Positions 21,945-32,633 of a DNA stretch of 64,000 bases are shown in pieces. Every line of letters starts with the position of its first letter. Position 1 is the stretch's first letter. The position numbers and the translations under genes are program-made. Origin of the DNA: Rhodococcoides corynebacterioides (lineage in GTDB: Bacteria; Actinomycetota; Actinomycetes; Mycobacteriales; Mycobacteriaceae); assembly GCF_019834675.1 (NCBI RefSeq), contig NZ_JABUBU010000012.1:1-64000 (forward strand), written 5' to 3'. The notes beneath the pieces are model-generated. The model had not been told where the DNA came from. It did no database searches and worked only from the letters and a program-made list of their open reading frames with translations.

Positions 21945-24900
21945 ATGGCTGACGACAACACGACCGAAGAGACCCGCACCGGGGACCTGGAGACCACCGA
22001 CGGAACGGGGGCCGGCGGGTCGTCGGACATGACCGTCGCCCAGCTGCGCGAGTGGCTGCGCACCTGGGTCGCCGAGGTCACCGGGCAGCCGGTCTCGCAG
22101 ATCTCCGACGATCGGCCGATGGAGGAGTTCGGGCTGTCGTCCCGCGACGCCGTCGCGCTGAGCGGGGAGATCGAGGAACTGGTCGGCGTCACGCTCACCG
22201 CGACGGTCGCCTACCAGCACCCCACCATCGCGTCGCTGGCCACCCGCATCATCGAGGGCGAGCCCGACGTGCCGGAGGGCGCGTCGGACGACGCGTTCTA
22301 CCTGGGCGCGTCGGCGGGGACGGGACACGACGTCGCGATCGTCGGACTCGCCACCCGCCTGCCCGGCGCGGGGCACACGCCGGAATCGACGTGGGACCTG
22401 CTCATCGAGGGTCGCGACGGCATCACCGACCTGCCCGACGGGCGGTGGTCGGAGTTCCTCGGCGACGCGCGGATCGCCGAGGCCGTGCGCACCACGGTCA
22501 CCAAGGGCGGCTATCTCGACGACGTCAAGAGCTTCGACGCGGAATTCTTCGCCATGTCGCCGCGCGAGGCGGCCAACGTCGACCCGCAGCAGCGGCTGGC
22601 ACTGGAACTGGCGTGGGAGGCCCTCGAGCACGCGCGCATCCCGGCCAGCGGGCTCAAGGGCGCGCCGGTGGGCGTGTTCGTCGGCACGTCGACCAACGAC
22701 TACCAGATGATCGCGATCAGCGACACGGACCCGCACCCGTACGCGCTCACGGGAACGTCGACGTCCATCGTCGCCAACCGCATCTCGTACTACTTCGACT
22801 TCCGCGGGCCGTCCGTCGCGTTGGACACCGCCTGCTCGTCGTCGCTCGTCGCCGTGCACCAGGCCGTGCGCAGCCTGCGCAGCGGCGAGTCGTCCGTCGC
22901 GCTGGCGGGCGGCGTGAACTTGATCCTCGCGCCCGCGGCGACCCTGGGCTTCGGCCAGACCGGCGTGCTCGCGCCCGACGGCCGCATCAAGGCGTTCTCG
23001 TCCGACGCCGACGGCATGATCCGCTCCGAGGGCGGCGGCCTGCTGGTGCTCAAGCGTCTCGAGGACGCCGAGCGCGACGGCGACGACATCCTCGCCGTCA
23101 TCAAGGGCAGCGCGGTCAACCAGGACGGCCGGTCCAACGGACTCGCCGCCCCCAACCCCGACGCGCAGGCCGACGTCCTGCGGGCGGCCTACCGGGACGC
23201 CGGGATCCTGCCGTCGACCGTGGACTACATCGAGGCTCACGGCACCGGCACCATCCTCGGTGACCCGATCGAGGCCGACGCGCTCGGCCGCGTCGTCGGT
23301 CGCGGCCGGTCCGCCGACGCGCCCGCGCTGCTCGGCTCCGCCAAGACCAACTTCGGGCACCTCGAGAGTGCGGCCGGTGCGGCGGGTCTGATCAAGGTGG
23401 TGCTCGCCATGCGCGAGAACACCCTCCCCGCGTCGCTCAACTACGCCGGTCCCAACCCCTACATTCCGTTCGACGCCGCCCGGCTGCAGGTCGTCGACGC
23501 GCCCACCGCGTGGCCGCGGTACTCCGGGTCCGCGGTCGCCGGCGTCTCCGGCTTCGGATTCGGCGGGACCAACGCGCACGTCGTCGTGCGCGAGTACGTC
23601 CCCGGTTCCACCGCCGACGCGCCGGCCGACGTCGATCCCGACGCCGTGTCGTTCGACGCGGCGGCCGTCGATCCGGAAGCGCTGGTCGGCGAATCCGTCG
23701 GCGCGCCGGAGGAGACCGACGCCGAGGTGCGCGAGGTCCTCGCGGAGGTCACCGGTGCCGGCTCCGCCGAGTCCACCCCGTCGGGCGAGGCGACCCCGTC
23801 TACCGAGGCCACCCCGTCCGGCGAGCCCGAGCTGCCGGTCCTGCTGGCGGTCTCCGCCTCGATGCCGTCGCGGCGTCGTCGGACCGCGGCCGATCTCGCC
23901 GACTGGCTCGAGACCGAAGCGGGCAGCATCGCCGATCTCGAGGCCGTCGCGCGAACCCTGGCCAAGCGCAACCACGGCCGGTCGCGCGCCGTGGTCCTGG
24001 CCACCACGCGGGCCGAGGCGATCACCGGTCTGCGCGCCGTCGCGGCCGGCAAGCCGGGCACGGGCGTCCTGTCCTCCGACAGTCCCGCCGCCAACGGCGC
24101 GGTGTGGGTGTTCTCCGGCTTCGGCGCCCAGCACCGCAAGATGGCGAAGGGTCTCTACGCGGCCGAGCCGCTGTTCGCCGCCGCGCTCGACCGGGTCGAC
24201 GAGCTGATCGAGGACGAGTCGGGCTACTCGATCCGCGCCATCGTCGCCGACGACGCGCAGACGTACGAGTTCGAGAACTCCCAGGTCGCCATCTTCGCGA
24301 TCCAGGTGGCGCTGGTGGAGACTCTGCGCGCCTACGGCGCGAGTCCCGTTGCGGTGGTGGGTCATTCGATGGGCGAGGTCGCCGCGGCGTACGCAGCGGG
24401 TGGCCTCGGCCTCGAGGACGCGGTCCGCATCATCGTCGCCCGCTCCCGCCTGCTGGGCGAGGGCCAGGAGGGTCTCGGTGACGCCGAGGCCGGCGCCATG
24501 GCCCTGGTGGAGTTCTCCGCCGCCGAGGTGGCCGAGCTGGCGGAGCGCTTCCCCGGCGTCGAGCCCAGCGTCTACGCCGCGCCGACGCACACCACCGTCG
24601 GCGGTCCCGCCGAGCCGGTGCAGAAGCTGGTCGAGTACGCCGAGTCGCTCGGCAAGATGGGCCGCGTGCTCGACGTGCGCGGAGCCGGCCACACCTCGGC
24701 CGTCGACCCGCTGCTCGGCGAACTCGCCGCCGAGCTGATGGGCATCGAGCCGCACCCGCTGGCCACCGCGGTGTTCTCGTCGGTGGACAAGGAGGCGTTC
24801 TACCGCTCCGGCCACGAGCCGATCCACGGAGTGGACTACTGGACCAAGGGCATGCGCCACGCGGTCTGGTTCACCCAGGCGGTGAAGACGGCCGTCGACT

Positions 24901-27206
24901 CCGGCTACACCACGTTCGTCGAGCTGGCCCCGAACCCGGTGGCGCTCATGTCCGTCGCGGCCACCGCGTGGGCCGCGGGCGTTCCCGACGCCACGCTGAT
25001 CGCCACGCTCAAGCGCAAGGAGAGCGAGCCGGCGACGTTCCGGGCCGCGCTGGCCGAGCTGTACGTGCACGGGCACCCGGTCGACCTGGCCGCGGTGATC
25101 GGACCCGGCGAGTACGCGCCGATCCCGCGCACCGCGTTCATCCGCAAGGAGCACTGGCTGCACGCCGACGTCACCCTCGGCGGCTCGCCCGCCCGCGTCG
25201 CCCTCCCGGACGGTCGCACCGTGTGGGAGACGCCCGTCGCGCGCGTCACGTCGGCCGACGAGTTGGTGCGTCGATTGGCGTCCGAGGTGCTCTCCGACGT
25301 CGTCGTGGGTGCGGTCGTCGCAGGTGACCCGCCCACCACGGGATCGATCACCACGGTGCTGACCCCGCATCCGGGGGGCGCCGCACTGCAGTTGCAGTGG
25401 AACGACGGCGGGACCTTCCGCCCCTGGGCCGAGGCCGTCGTGACGTCCGGCGCCGCGGCGGTGTCCGCGGGTGCCCCGGCGGCCGCCGCCCCGAGCGTCG
25501 CCGACGGCGTGGGGACATCGCCGATCGGGAACGGGGACGGGGTCGAGTACGAGCCCGAGGTGGTCGAGGACTTCGGCAACCGCTGGGACCCGACGGGCAG
25601 CCAGACCATGGAGGAGCGGCTCGCGATCATCGTGGCCGAGTCCATGGGCTACGCCCCCGAGGACCTGCCGGCGGAGATCCCGCTGATCGAGCTCGGGCTC
25701 GATTCGCTCATGGCCGTGCGCATCAAGAACCGCGTGGAGTTCGAGTTCGACATTCCGCAGGTGCAGCTGCAGGCCGTGCGCGACGCCAGCCTCCGCGAGG
25801 TGGAGAAGTACCTCCGCTACGCCCTCGAGAACCGCGAGGAGGTCGAGGCGCTCGCCGATGAGCAGCGCCGCGAGCGCGAGGCGGAGCAGGCACGGGAGGC
25901 CGGGGAGGGCGGTGAAGGCACCGAGGCCGAGGACGGCGCGGCCACCGCTGCGCCGGACACCGCCGAGTCCACTCCGGAGCCCGAGGCCACCGGTCCGTCG
26001 GTGGCGACGGCGTTCGAGGCACCGGTCACCGACACCGCCGCTCCCGTCACGGAGGCGGCCCCCGCCCCGAGCAGCGACGCCTCCGATGCGAAGAGCTTCG
26101 CCGAGGCCACGGGCACGGACGTCGCGCCGCGCGACGCGGCGGAGCGCCTGACCTTCGCCACGTGGGCGACGGTCACGGGCCAGTCCGCCAAGGGCATCTT
26201 CAACCCCCTGCCGGTCCTCGACGACCCGACGGCCGAGAAGTTGGCCGAACGCCTCAGCGAGCGCGCCAAGGGCGAGGTGACCTTCGACGACATCCTCGAC
26301 TCGGAGACCATCGAGCAGCTCGCCGACATCGTGCGGCCGTTCCTCGAGGCCGGCGACGTGACGGGGCTGGTCCGCACGCTGCGCGCCCGTCCGGAGGGGT
26401 CCACCGCCGTGCCGGTGTTCGTCTTCCACCCGGCGGGCAGCTCGTGCGTGGTGTACGAGCCGCTGCTGCGTCGACTGCCGGCCGACACCCCGATGTACGG
26501 GCTCGAGCGCACCGAGGGCCCCATCGAGAAGCGGGCCGCGGAGTACGTGCCGATCCTGCGGGAGATCCAGGGCGACGGACCGTACGTCCTCATGGGCTGG
26601 TCGCTGGGCGGCGTGCTGTCGTACGCGGTGGCGTCGCTGCTGCGCGCGGAGGGTGCCGACGTGCGCTACGTCGGTCTCATCGACACCGTGATGCCGTACG
26701 AGCCGATTCCGGACACCCCGGAGGAGATCGAGCTGCGGTGGAAGCGGTACGCGCAGGTGGGCAAGAAGCTCTACAACGTCGACTACCCGCTGCCGTACGA
26801 GAAGTTGGCGCAGGCCGACGACGACGGTCAGATCGGCATCATCATGGATCTGCTGAAGATGAGCAGCGCCAAGATTCCGAGCGGGATCATCGAGCACCAG
26901 CGCACGTCGTGGTTGGACAACCGCGCCATCCAGACGGCGCAGCCGGAGCGGTACGACGGCGACGTCACCCTGTACATGGCGGACAAGTACCACGACGACG
27001 CCATCGCGCTCGAGCCGCGGCTGGGCCGGCGTGAGGAGCACGGCGGGTGGGGGCCGTACGCTCCGAAGCTGGACATCGTCTACGTCGGCGGTGACCACCT
27101 CGCCGTGATCGACGAGCCGTACATCGGCAGGATCGCGGCCGACCTGACGAAGAAGCTGGACACGATCTCGGCTTCCGGACCGAAGGAAAGTGAGTCGCAC
27201 CCGTGA
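21945..27206 (+). CDS. pks13: Polyketide synthase Pks13, mycolic acid condensase
   Basis: The 1753-residue type I PKS has the Pks13 order ACP-KS-AT-ACP-TE. The N-terminal ACP has FGLSSRDAV (carrier serine S66) and receives the meromycolyl chain from FadD32. The ketosynthase has DTACSSSL (C297), EAHGTGT and KTNFGHLES. The acyltransferase has GHSMGE (S808) for carboxyacyl-CoA extender. The second ACP has GLDSLMAV (S1254). An acidic/Ala-rich linker of about 150 residues follows, then a thioesterase with GWSLGG (S1553), which transfers the product to trehalose. It performs the Claisen condensation giving the alpha-alkyl beta-keto mycolate precursor. It overlaps accD4 by four bases. Confidence 0.97.
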   Translation: MADDNTTEETRTGDLETTDGTGAGGSSDMTVAQLREWLRTWVAEVTGQPVSQISDDRPMEEFGLSSRDAVALSGEIEELVGVTLTATVAYQHPTIASLATRIIEGEPDVPEGASDDAFYLGASAGTGHDVAIVGLATRLPGAGHTPESTWDLLIEGRDGITDLPDGRWSEFLGDARIAEAVRTTVTKGGYLDDVKSFDAEFFAMSPREAANVDPQQRLALELAWEALEHARIPASGLKGAPVGVFVGTSTNDYQMIAISDTDPHPYALTGTSTSIVANRISYYFDFRGPSVALDTACSSSLVAVHQAVRSLRSGESSVALAGGVNLILAPAATLGFGQTGVLAPDGRIKAFSSDADGMIRSEGGGLLVLKRLEDAERDGDDILAVIKGSAVNQDGRSNGLAAPNPDAQADVLRAAYRDAGILPSTVDYIEAHGTGTILGDPIEADALGRVVGRGRSADAPALLGSAKTNFGHLESAAGAAGLIKVVLAMRENTLPASLNYAGPNPYIPFDAARLQVVDAPTAWPRYSGSAVAGVSGFGFGGTNAHVVVREYVPGSTADAPADVDPDAVSFDAAAVDPEALVGESVGAPEETDAEVREVLAEVTGAGSAESTPSGEATPSTEATPSGEPELPVLLAVSASMPSRRRRTAADLADWLETEAGSIADLEAVARTLAKRNHGRSRAVVLATTRAEAITGLRAVAAGKPGTGVLSSDSPAANGAVWVFSGFGAQHRKMAKGLYAAEPLFAAALDRVDELIEDESGYSIRAIVADDAQTYEFENSQVAIFAIQVALVETLRAYGASPVAVVGHSMGEVAAAYAAGGLGLEDAVRIIVARSRLLGEGQEGLGDAEAGAMALVEFSAAEVAELAERFPGVEPSVYAAPTHTTVGGPAEPVQKLVEYAESLGKMGRVLDVRGAGHTSAVDPLLGELAAELMGIEPHPLATAVFSSVDKEAFYRSGHEPIHGVDYWTKGMRHAVWFTQAVKTAVDSGYTTFVELAPNPVALMSVAATAWAAGVPDATLIATLKRKESEPATFRAALAELYVHGHPVDLAAVIGPGEYAPIPRTAFIRKEHWLHADVTLGGSPARVALPDGRTVWETPVARVTSADELVRRLASEVLSDVVVGAVVAGDPPTTGSITTVLTPHPGGAALQLQWNDGGTFRPWAEAVVTSGAAAVSAGAPAAAAPSVADGVGTSPIGNGDGVEYEPEVVEDFGNRWDPTGSQTMEERLAIIVAESMGYAPEDLPAEIPLIELGLDSLMAVRIKNRVEFEFDIPQVQLQAVRDASLREVEKYLRYALENREEVEALADEQRREREAEQAREAGEGGEGTEAEDGAATAAPDTAESTPEPEATGPSVATAFEAPVTDTAAPVTEAAPAPSSDASDAKSFAEATGTDVAPRDAAERLTFATWATVTGQSAKGIFNPLPVLDDPTAEKLAERLSERAKGEVTFDDILDSETIEQLADIVRPFLEAGDVTGLVRTLRARPEGSTAVPVFVFHPAGSSCVVYEPLLRRLPADTPMYGLERTEGPIEKRAAEYVPILREIQGDGPYVLMGWSLGGVLSYAVASLLRAEGADVRYVGLIDTVMPYEPIPDTPEEIELRWKRYAQVGKKLYNVDYPLPYEKLAQADDDGQIGIIMDLLKMSSAKIPSGIIEHQRTSWLDNRAIQTAQPERYDGDVTLYMADKYHDDAIALEPRLGRREEHGGWGPYAPKLDIVYVGGDHLAVIDEPYIGRIAADLTKKLDTISASGPKESESHP

Positions 27207-28747
27207 CCTCGACCACCGCCGCCAAGCTCGCCGAACTCCGGGAGAAGCTGGAGCTCGCGAAGGAGCCGGCGGGCGAGAAGGCCATCGCCAAGCGGGCCGC
27301 GAAGGGCATTCCCAGCGCCCGTCAGCGCATCGACATGCTGCTCGACCCGGGCACCTTCGTCGAGATCGGCGCGCTGGTGCGAGCGCCGGGTGACCCGAAC
27401 GCGCTGTACGGCGACGGCGTCGTCACCGGTCACGGTCTGATCGACGGTCGCCCGGTGGCGGTGTTCTCGCACGATCAGACGGTGTTCGGCGGGACGGTGG
27501 GCGAGATGTTCGGCCGCAAGGTCGCGCACATCATGGAGTTCGCGGCCGACATCGGCTGCCCCTGCATCGGCATCAACGATTCCGGCGGCGCGCGGGTGCA
27601 GGACGCCGTGACGTCGTTGGCCTGGTACGCGGAGCTCGGCCGCCGCCAGGAGCCGCTGTCCGGCATGTGCCCGCAGATCTCGGTGATCCTCGGCAAGTGC
27701 GCGGGCGGTGCGGTGTACGCCCCGATCAACACCGACATCGTGGTCGCCACCGAAGAGGCGTACATGTTCGTGACCGGGCCCGACGTCATCCGGTCCGTCA
27801 CCGGCGAGGACGTCAGCCTGCACGATCTGGGCAGTGCGCGGAAGCAGGCCGAGTACGGCAACGTCCACCACGTGGCGGCGGACGAGAAGGCCGCGTTCGA
27901 CTGGGTGCGCAAGTACCTGTCGTACATGCCGTCGAACTGCAATTCGGCACCCCCGGTCATCAATCCGGGTCTCGAGCCGGAGCTCACCGACTACGACCGC
28001 GAACTCGACACGTTCATGCCGGACTCGGACAACGCCGGGTACGACATGCACGAGGTGCTGCTGCGGATCTTCGACGACGGCGAGTTCCACGAGCTCACCG
28101 CGCAGACCGCCAACAACGTGATCGTGGGCTTCGCGCGGGTCGACGGCCGTCCGGTGGGCGTCGTCGCCAATCAGCCGATGGTGCTCTCCGGGGCGTTGGA
28201 CGCGGCGAGTTCGGACAAGGCGTCGCACTTCATCAACATCTGCAACGCCTTCGACATCCCGCTGGTGCTGGTCACCGACACGCCGGGGTTCCTGCCGGGA
28301 CTCGAGCAGGAGAAGATCGGCGTCATCAAGCGCGGCGGACGGTTCATCTTCTCGTACGTCTGCGCCAGCGTGCCGAAGGTGACGGTGGTGGTCCGCAAGT
28401 CCTACGGCGGCGGCTACGCCGTGATGGGCTCGAAGCAGCTCGGCGCCGACATCAACTTCGCCTGGCCGACGGCGCGTATCGCGGTGATGGGTGCCGAGGG
28501 CGCCGTGTCGATCATGGCGCGCAAGCAGCTCGCCGAGGCGGGCGAGAACGCGCCGGCCATCCGCCAGCAGTTCATCGACTTCTACAACGAGCACGTCGCG
28601 ACGCCGTGGATCGCCGCCGAGCGCGGGTACATCGACGCCGTGATCGAGCCGTCGTCCACGCGCCTCGAGATCCGCAAGGCACTGCGGTTGCTGCGTGACC
28701 GGACGCCGGAGCGTCGCGCACGCAAGCAGCACCTGTTCCCCATCTGA
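27203..28747 (+). CDS. accD4: Acyl-CoA carboxylase carboxyltransferase subunit AccD4
   Basis: The 514-residue biotin-dependent carboxyltransferase beta subunit makes the carboxylated fatty acyl-CoA used as extender by Pks13, working with AccA3/AccD5/AccE-type partners encoded elsewhere. Family segments include [38 protein letters not shown], the [12 protein letters not shown] motif and [12 protein letters not shown]. The oxyanion-hole glycines of both crotonase-fold halves are present. The GTG start overlaps the pks13 stop (GTGA), and AAGGAAAG lies upstream. It closes the operon; a compound hairpin follows. Confidence 0.96.
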   Translation: MTSTTAAKLAELREKLELAKEPAGEKAIAKRAAKGIPSARQRIDMLLDPGTFVEIGALVRAPGDPNALYGDGVVTGHGLIDGRPVAVFSHDQTVFGGTVGEMFGRKVAHIMEFAADIGCPCIGINDSGGARVQDAVTSLAWYAELGRRQEPLSGMCPQISVILGKCAGGAVYAPINTDIVVATEEAYMFVTGPDVIRSVTGEDVSLHDLGSARKQAEYGNVHHVAADEKAAFDWVRKYLSYMPSNCNSAPPVINPGLEPELTDYDRELDTFMPDSDNAGYDMHEVLLRIFDDGEFHELTAQTANNVIVGFARVDGRPVGVVANQPMVLSGALDAASSDKASHFINICNAFDIPLVLVTDTPGFLPGLEQEKIGVIKRGGRFIFSYVCASVPKVTVVVRKSYGGGYAVMGSKQLGADINFAWPTARIAVMGAEGAVSIMARKQLAEAGENAPAIRQQFIDFYNEHVATPWIAAERGYIDAVIEPSSTRLEIRKALRLLRDRTPERRARKQHLFPI

Positions 28748-28748
28748 T

Positions 28749-28783
28749 CCACCCGTTTTCGCGGTGGTCCGCGCCGCGGGTGG
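28749..28783 (+). terminator. Possible terminator after accD4
   Basis: CCACCCG at 28749-28755 pairs with CGGGTGG at 28777-28783, enclosing an inner CGCGG/CCGCG stem and a short T run. The compound hairpin begins one base after the accD4 stop. Confidence 0.5.
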
Positions 28784-28804
28784 GTTAGCGTTCCGCCCGT
28801 CGCC

Positions 28805-29224
28805 GTGAGACGACGACGCCTGGTGACCGTGTTGGCGGCGCTCGGCGCCGTCGTGGTGATCGCCGTGGCGGTCGTGGTGGTGGTGATCGTGACGCGCACC
28901 GGCGAAACCCGGCGCGACGACGACACGTTCCAGGCGTCGCTCGCCGACTTCTACGCCACCCCCGACGAGCCGCTGTTCGTGGTCCAGTCGCTCGCAGACC
29001 AGATCGTGCTGCCGAACACCACCGCTCTTCTCGCCGAGAACGCGTGCAGCGCTGCCGAACCCGCGCTGACGATGGCGTGGCTCGGCCAGGTCTCGCACCA
29101 GGACACGGCCATGACCGGTGGCCTCCTCGCGGTCGACTGGCTGGCCGATCGGCTGGCGGGCGTGCCCGCCGGATCGACCTGCGACGACCCGCTACCGGTC
29201 GAGCCCGCGTCGGCAGGCTCGTAG
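28805..29224 (+). CDS. Small membrane-anchored protein of unknown function
   Basis: This 139-residue protein has an Arg-rich start (RRRR), a strongly hydrophobic helix at about residues 7-29, and a small extracytoplasmic domain with two cysteines (ENACSAAEP and GSTCDDP) that could form a disulfide. I do not recognise the family. A TAGCGT hexamer at 28786-28791 lies 13 bases upstream, so the mRNA would have a leader of only a few bases; no Shine-Dalgarno sequence is seen. It sits between the mycolate operon and the emb genes, convergent with the latter. Confidence 0.7.
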   Translation: MRRRRLVTVLAALGAVVVIAVAVVVVVIVTRTGETRRDDDTFQASLADFYATPDEPLFVVQSLADQIVLPNTTALLAENACSAAEPALTMAWLGQVSHQDTAMTGGLLAVDWLADRLAGVPAGSTCDDPLPVEPASAGS

Positions 29225-29256
29225 CCCTCGGCGTCGGAAACCCCGAGTCCGCGGAT

Positions 29257-29284
29257 CCGAATCAGTAGACCCGAATCAGTAGAC
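29257..29284. repeat. Perfect 14-bp tandem duplication at the emb stop codon
   Basis: CCGAATCAGTAGAC occurs twice back to back. The second copy contains the stop codon of the arabinosyltransferase read on the minus strand; the first copy lies just beyond it. Confidence 0.9.
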
Positions 29285-32200
29285 CCGCAGCGTTCCCGGC
29301 GACCACAGTCCCGAGCGGCTCCGCTCGGTGACGTCGACGTCCGCGGTGCGGGCGGAGGCGTCGAACCGGTCGTAGCGCTCCAGCGAGCCCCAGTCCCGTC
29401 CCCAGTCGTGGTTCAGGTACGTCGGGATCGCGACGGGGGAGGCGAGCATCTCGGTGAACCCGAGCGGTCCGCCGTTCTCGGCCGCCTGCCACGTGTCGGT
29501 GGAGGACACGGCCAGTCCGCGGTCCGGCAGGATGCGATAGCCCGGCACCTCGGCGACGCCGACGCGGTGGTCGAACGGCCGCTGGCACGGGAACTGCAGC
29601 CCGACGGCCCAGTCCAGCAGCACCGGCTGCTCCGAGCCGATCTCGTCCTGCAGCGTGGTCACGACGGGCACGCGCGGCGGGGTGAAGGCCAGCCACTGGT
29701 CCCCGGTGAGGTTGGGATCGTTGGCGACGATGCGGACGGCGTCGGTGTCGGCGGGCAGGTCCGCGCGGGGGATGCGCAGGTTCCGCCACGAGGGGGCCGG
29801 ACCGATGTCCTTCGGCAGGTAGTCGCCCTGGACCGCGACGGTGCCGTCGGGCTGGGTGCGCCCGTACTCGACGCGCAGCGACTGGCCGTAGGTGAACGTT
29901 CCCGCGGTCGGGTCCTCGGACCAGATGCGGCCGGCGGCGGAGACCACGATCAGCGGGGCGTCGTCGGAGGCGGCGGGTAGGCCGTACCAACTCGACGTGG
30001 CGACGGCCGGGGTCTGCACCCCGGTCTGGTACGAGCCCAGCACGGGTGTGCGGGCAGGGTCCAGGCCGAACGGGAGCTTGGCGGTGGAGCCGTTGACGCC
30101 GACCGCGCCGACACCGCCGGCGGTACCGGAGGACTGGCCCTCCTCGAAGGAGGCGCCGACGGACTGCGAGTCGGTGTTGCCCTGGCCGGGCTTGACCTCC
30201 ACGGCGTCCGCGCTGAGGTCGGTCGGCACACCGTTGGCGCTGAACCCGACCGGGTTCTCGCCGCCCAGGGGACCGAGCTCGGGATTCACGGGTCCGGGAA
30301 GCGGTTGCAGAACACCCTGATTGGGGTCGGACTCGACCAGCACGTCGCGGGCCAGACCGCAGCTGTTGCCTGCGAGGGCCTGCACGTTGGAGCGGCCCAG
30401 CGAGTACGCCGGGTACTGCGAGACGGCGCCCTTGAGCAGGGACGCGATCGCGAACAGCACCATCAGGCCGGCCACCACCGTGAGCGGTGCGGCGGCGAAC
30501 TTCCGGATGCGGCGGCCGCGGACGCTGCCCGGCTTGGGCTGCGGCGCGGCGAATCCCTCACGGAGGTAGTGCCATCCGGCCAGCGCGACCGCGACGAAGA
30601 ACAGCCCGAGAAGGACGGTGTTCGACTGGATGCCGGCGACGGAGACCACCTTGTCGAACCACGGCACGCCGTAGCTCGAGACGTACCAGTAGCCGTTGAT
30701 GCCCGAGAAGGACAGGGCGAGAACGAAGACGAGGCCGACGACGAAGACGGTGCGGTTGCGGCGCGAGCGCAGCGCGCTGGCGGACACGGCGACGGCGGTG
30801 AGCGCGGCGAGCGATCCGGCGATGCCCGCGTAGACCCCGAAGTGGTGCGTCCACTTGGTGGGGTTGAACATCATGAAGAAGATCGTCCCGAAGACGACGC
30901 CGATCAGTCGCCACGCCGGACCGGACGGGACACCCGGAATGCGCTTGCGACGCAACAGGACCACGAGCGTCGTGAACAGGCACAGGAGCATCACCAGGAA
31001 GGCGAAGCGGCGGGTGACCGAGCCGTCCACGGTCTGGACGAAGAGGTAGTAGTACCGGAGGAAGTCGTTGTACCAGGGCAGGTTCGGCCCGATCAGGGTG
31101 CGAACGCGGGTGGATTCCTGCACGGCGGCGAACGTCTGGTCGCCGTAGACCACGATGAGCACCAGCAGACCGGCGCTCGCGATCGGGGCGAGGAGCGGCA
31201 GGGTGCCGACGGCGCGGTGCCGCTTGACCACGATGCGGGTGAGCGGCCTGATGCCGGTGATGATCGCGGCCACACACATCAGTCCGGTGGGCGCCGCGGC
31301 GAGGGTGAACGCGCCCACCAGGGCCGCCACCGCGGCCGGGAGCAATCGTCCGGTGGCGATGGCCCGCTCCACCGAGCACCACGTCACCAGCGCACCGAGG
31401 GCGACCACCGGCTCGGGACGCAGGCCGTTGTCGTAGGGCAGCCAGAACGCGAGGAAGACGAGGCCGCCGGTCCACAGCGCCACCGAGTTGGTGCGGACGG
31501 CGCGGCCGAGCCGCGGGACGACCTCGCGGCTGATGACCAGCCAGCAGAGCACGCCGGCGACCAGGGCGGGCAGGCGCATCCACGGGCTGGCGGTGGAGAT
31601 CTTCGCGAAGGCGGCGAGCACGTCGTAGTACCAGCCGAACGGGGCCTCGGGTACGCCGAACCAGCGGAAGTAGTTGGCCATGTACCCGGCGTTCTCCGAC
31701 ACCCGGGCCATGGTGAGGAGGTAGCCGTCGTCGGAGGTGTTGGCGCCGAAGAAGTGCCAGCCGACCAGGGCGCCCACCACCACACCGTCGATCCCGGTGG
31801 GTCGCCACCAGCCGGTGGGGAAGAAGCGGCGGTGCGAGCGGCCGTCGAGACCGTCGAGCCGCGCCAGTGCGCCGAGGGCGAGGGCGGTGGTGCCGGCCGC
31901 GCCGATCATCACCAGCAGTTTGAGCAACCCGGGCGACGACGAGAACCGGGAGTCGACCGAGAGGTCGACCGACAGACCGGGGTACGACGACGCCGGTCCG
32001 GACAGATCGGAGTAGACGCCGACCACCTGGGGCCGGAAGTCCCCGTCGAGTCGGCCGGCGCGCGGCGCGCCCTGGTCGTCGGTGAGTCCCTCGAAGGAGG
32101 CGGTGGTCGCGTCGAGGTCGGAGTCGAACCGAATCGCGGTGCAGGCCGGCGACTCCACCTGTGACCGCGGGGCGGACGCGATGACCACGTTGCGGTCGAG

Positions 32201-32584
32201 GACGTCGACCGAGGACGACGAGACCCGGACGAACATCGCGTTGAGCGCGGCGCCCTCGCCCTGGGGCGGTGCGGTCGACAGCAGCAGGCCGCCGGCGTCG
32301 GGCAGCGCACCGACCGCGGTGCACGGAACGGTCACGCTCATCGACTGCGGGACCTGCGACATCAGCGGGGCGTCGACGCTGTCGAGCGTGCCGTTCTGCG
32401 GCCACCGAACCGAGGCGTCCTCCTGGGTGACCGGGAGGAACGGGGTCAGCACGGCGAACAGCGCCCCCAGCAGTCCGGCGACGACGGCGATCAGACGGGT
32501 GGTGCGGTACTGCCCACGCAGATCTGCCGATCGTGTCCCGCGGTCGGGTGTCGGCGCAGCGGGCACGGAGGGAGCGTCAGGCAC
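29276..32584 (-). CDS. Arabinofuranosyltransferase, Emb family (second of two, EmbB/EmbC-like)
   Basis: The 1102-residue GT-C enzyme has an N-terminal helix, a large extracytoplasmic domain, about 13 further helices and a C-terminal carbohydrate-binding domain (GLWSPGTLRVY at the end). The catalytic motif NTSDDGYLLTMARVS places D285-D286 in the first GT-C loop; M292 matches the methionine mutated in ethambutol-resistant M. tuberculosis EmbB (M306). Emb proteins polymerise arabinan from decaprenyl-phosphoarabinose outside the membrane. I start at GTG 32584, eight bases after TAACAT, which predicts a leaderless mRNA; an in-frame GTG at 32617 lies upstream of that promoter. Motifs do not settle whether it is EmbB- or EmbC-type. 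Confidence 0.94.
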   Translation of the reverse strand: MPDAPSVPAAPTPDRGTRSADLRGQYRTTRLIAVVAGLLGALFAVLTPFLPVTQEDASVRWPQNGTLDSVDAPLMSQVPQSMSVTVPCTAVGALPDAGGLLLSTAPPQGEGAALNAMFVRVSSSSVDVLDRNVVIASAPRSQVESPACTAIRFDSDLDATTASFEGLTDDQGAPRAGRLDGDFRPQVVGVYSDLSGPASSYPGLSVDLSVDSRFSSSPGLLKLLVMIGAAGTTALALGALARLDGLDGRSHRRFFPTGWWRPTGIDGVVVGALVGWHFFGANTSDDGYLLTMARVSENAGYMANYFRWFGVPEAPFGWYYDVLAAFAKISTASPWMRLPALVAGVLCWLVISREVVPRLGRAVRTNSVALWTGGLVFLAFWLPYDNGLRPEPVVALGALVTWCSVERAIATGRLLPAAVAALVGAFTLAAAPTGLMCVAAIITGIRPLTRIVVKRHRAVGTLPLLAPIASAGLLVLIVVYGDQTFAAVQESTRVRTLIGPNLPWYNDFLRYYYLFVQTVDGSVTRRFAFLVMLLCLFTTLVVLLRRKRIPGVPSGPAWRLIGVVFGTIFFMMFNPTKWTHHFGVYAGIAGSLAALTAVAVSASALRSRRNRTVFVVGLVFVLALSFSGINGYWYVSSYGVPWFDKVVSVAGIQSNTVLLGLFFVAVALAGWHYLREGFAAPQPKPGSVRGRRIRKFAAAPLTVVAGLMVLFAIASLLKGAVSQYPAYSLGRSNVQALAGNSCGLARDVLVESDPNQGVLQPLPGPVNPELGPLGGENPVGFSANGVPTDLSADAVEVKPGQGNTDSQSVGASFEEGQSSGTAGGVGAVGVNGSTAKLPFGLDPARTPVLGSYQTGVQTPAVATSSWYGLPAASDDAPLIVVSAAGRIWSEDPTAGTFTYGQSLRVEYGRTQPDGTVAVQGDYLPKDIGPAPSWRNLRIPRADLPADTDAVRIVANDPNLTGDQWLAFTPPRVPVVTTLQDEIGSEQPVLLDWAVGLQFPCQRPFDHRVGVAEVPGYRILPDRGLAVSSTDTWQAAENGGPLGFTEMLASPVAIPTYLNHDWGRDWGSLERYDRFDASARTADVDVTERSRSGLWSPGTLRVY

Positions 32585-32592
32585 GGCTACCG

Positions 32593-32598
32593 ATGTTA
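32593..32598 (-). promoter_or_regulatory. Predicted leaderless-transcript -10 (TAACAT) between the two emb genes
   Basis: On the minus strand TAACAT ends eight bases before GTG 32584. It sits in the 49-base gap after the upstream emb stop, so the second emb gene can be transcribed separately. Confidence 0.5.
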
Positions 32599-32633
32599 TG
32601 CGACCGTGACGCCGCACCCGAATCGCCGGTTAC

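Noticed and set aside
21849..27200. Continuous 1783-codon open frame antisense to pks13
   Set aside because: It is a by-product of high GC third positions in pks13. Its translation is Arg/Gly/His/Val-rich, has no recognisable domain, and the plus strand carries every Pks13 motif.
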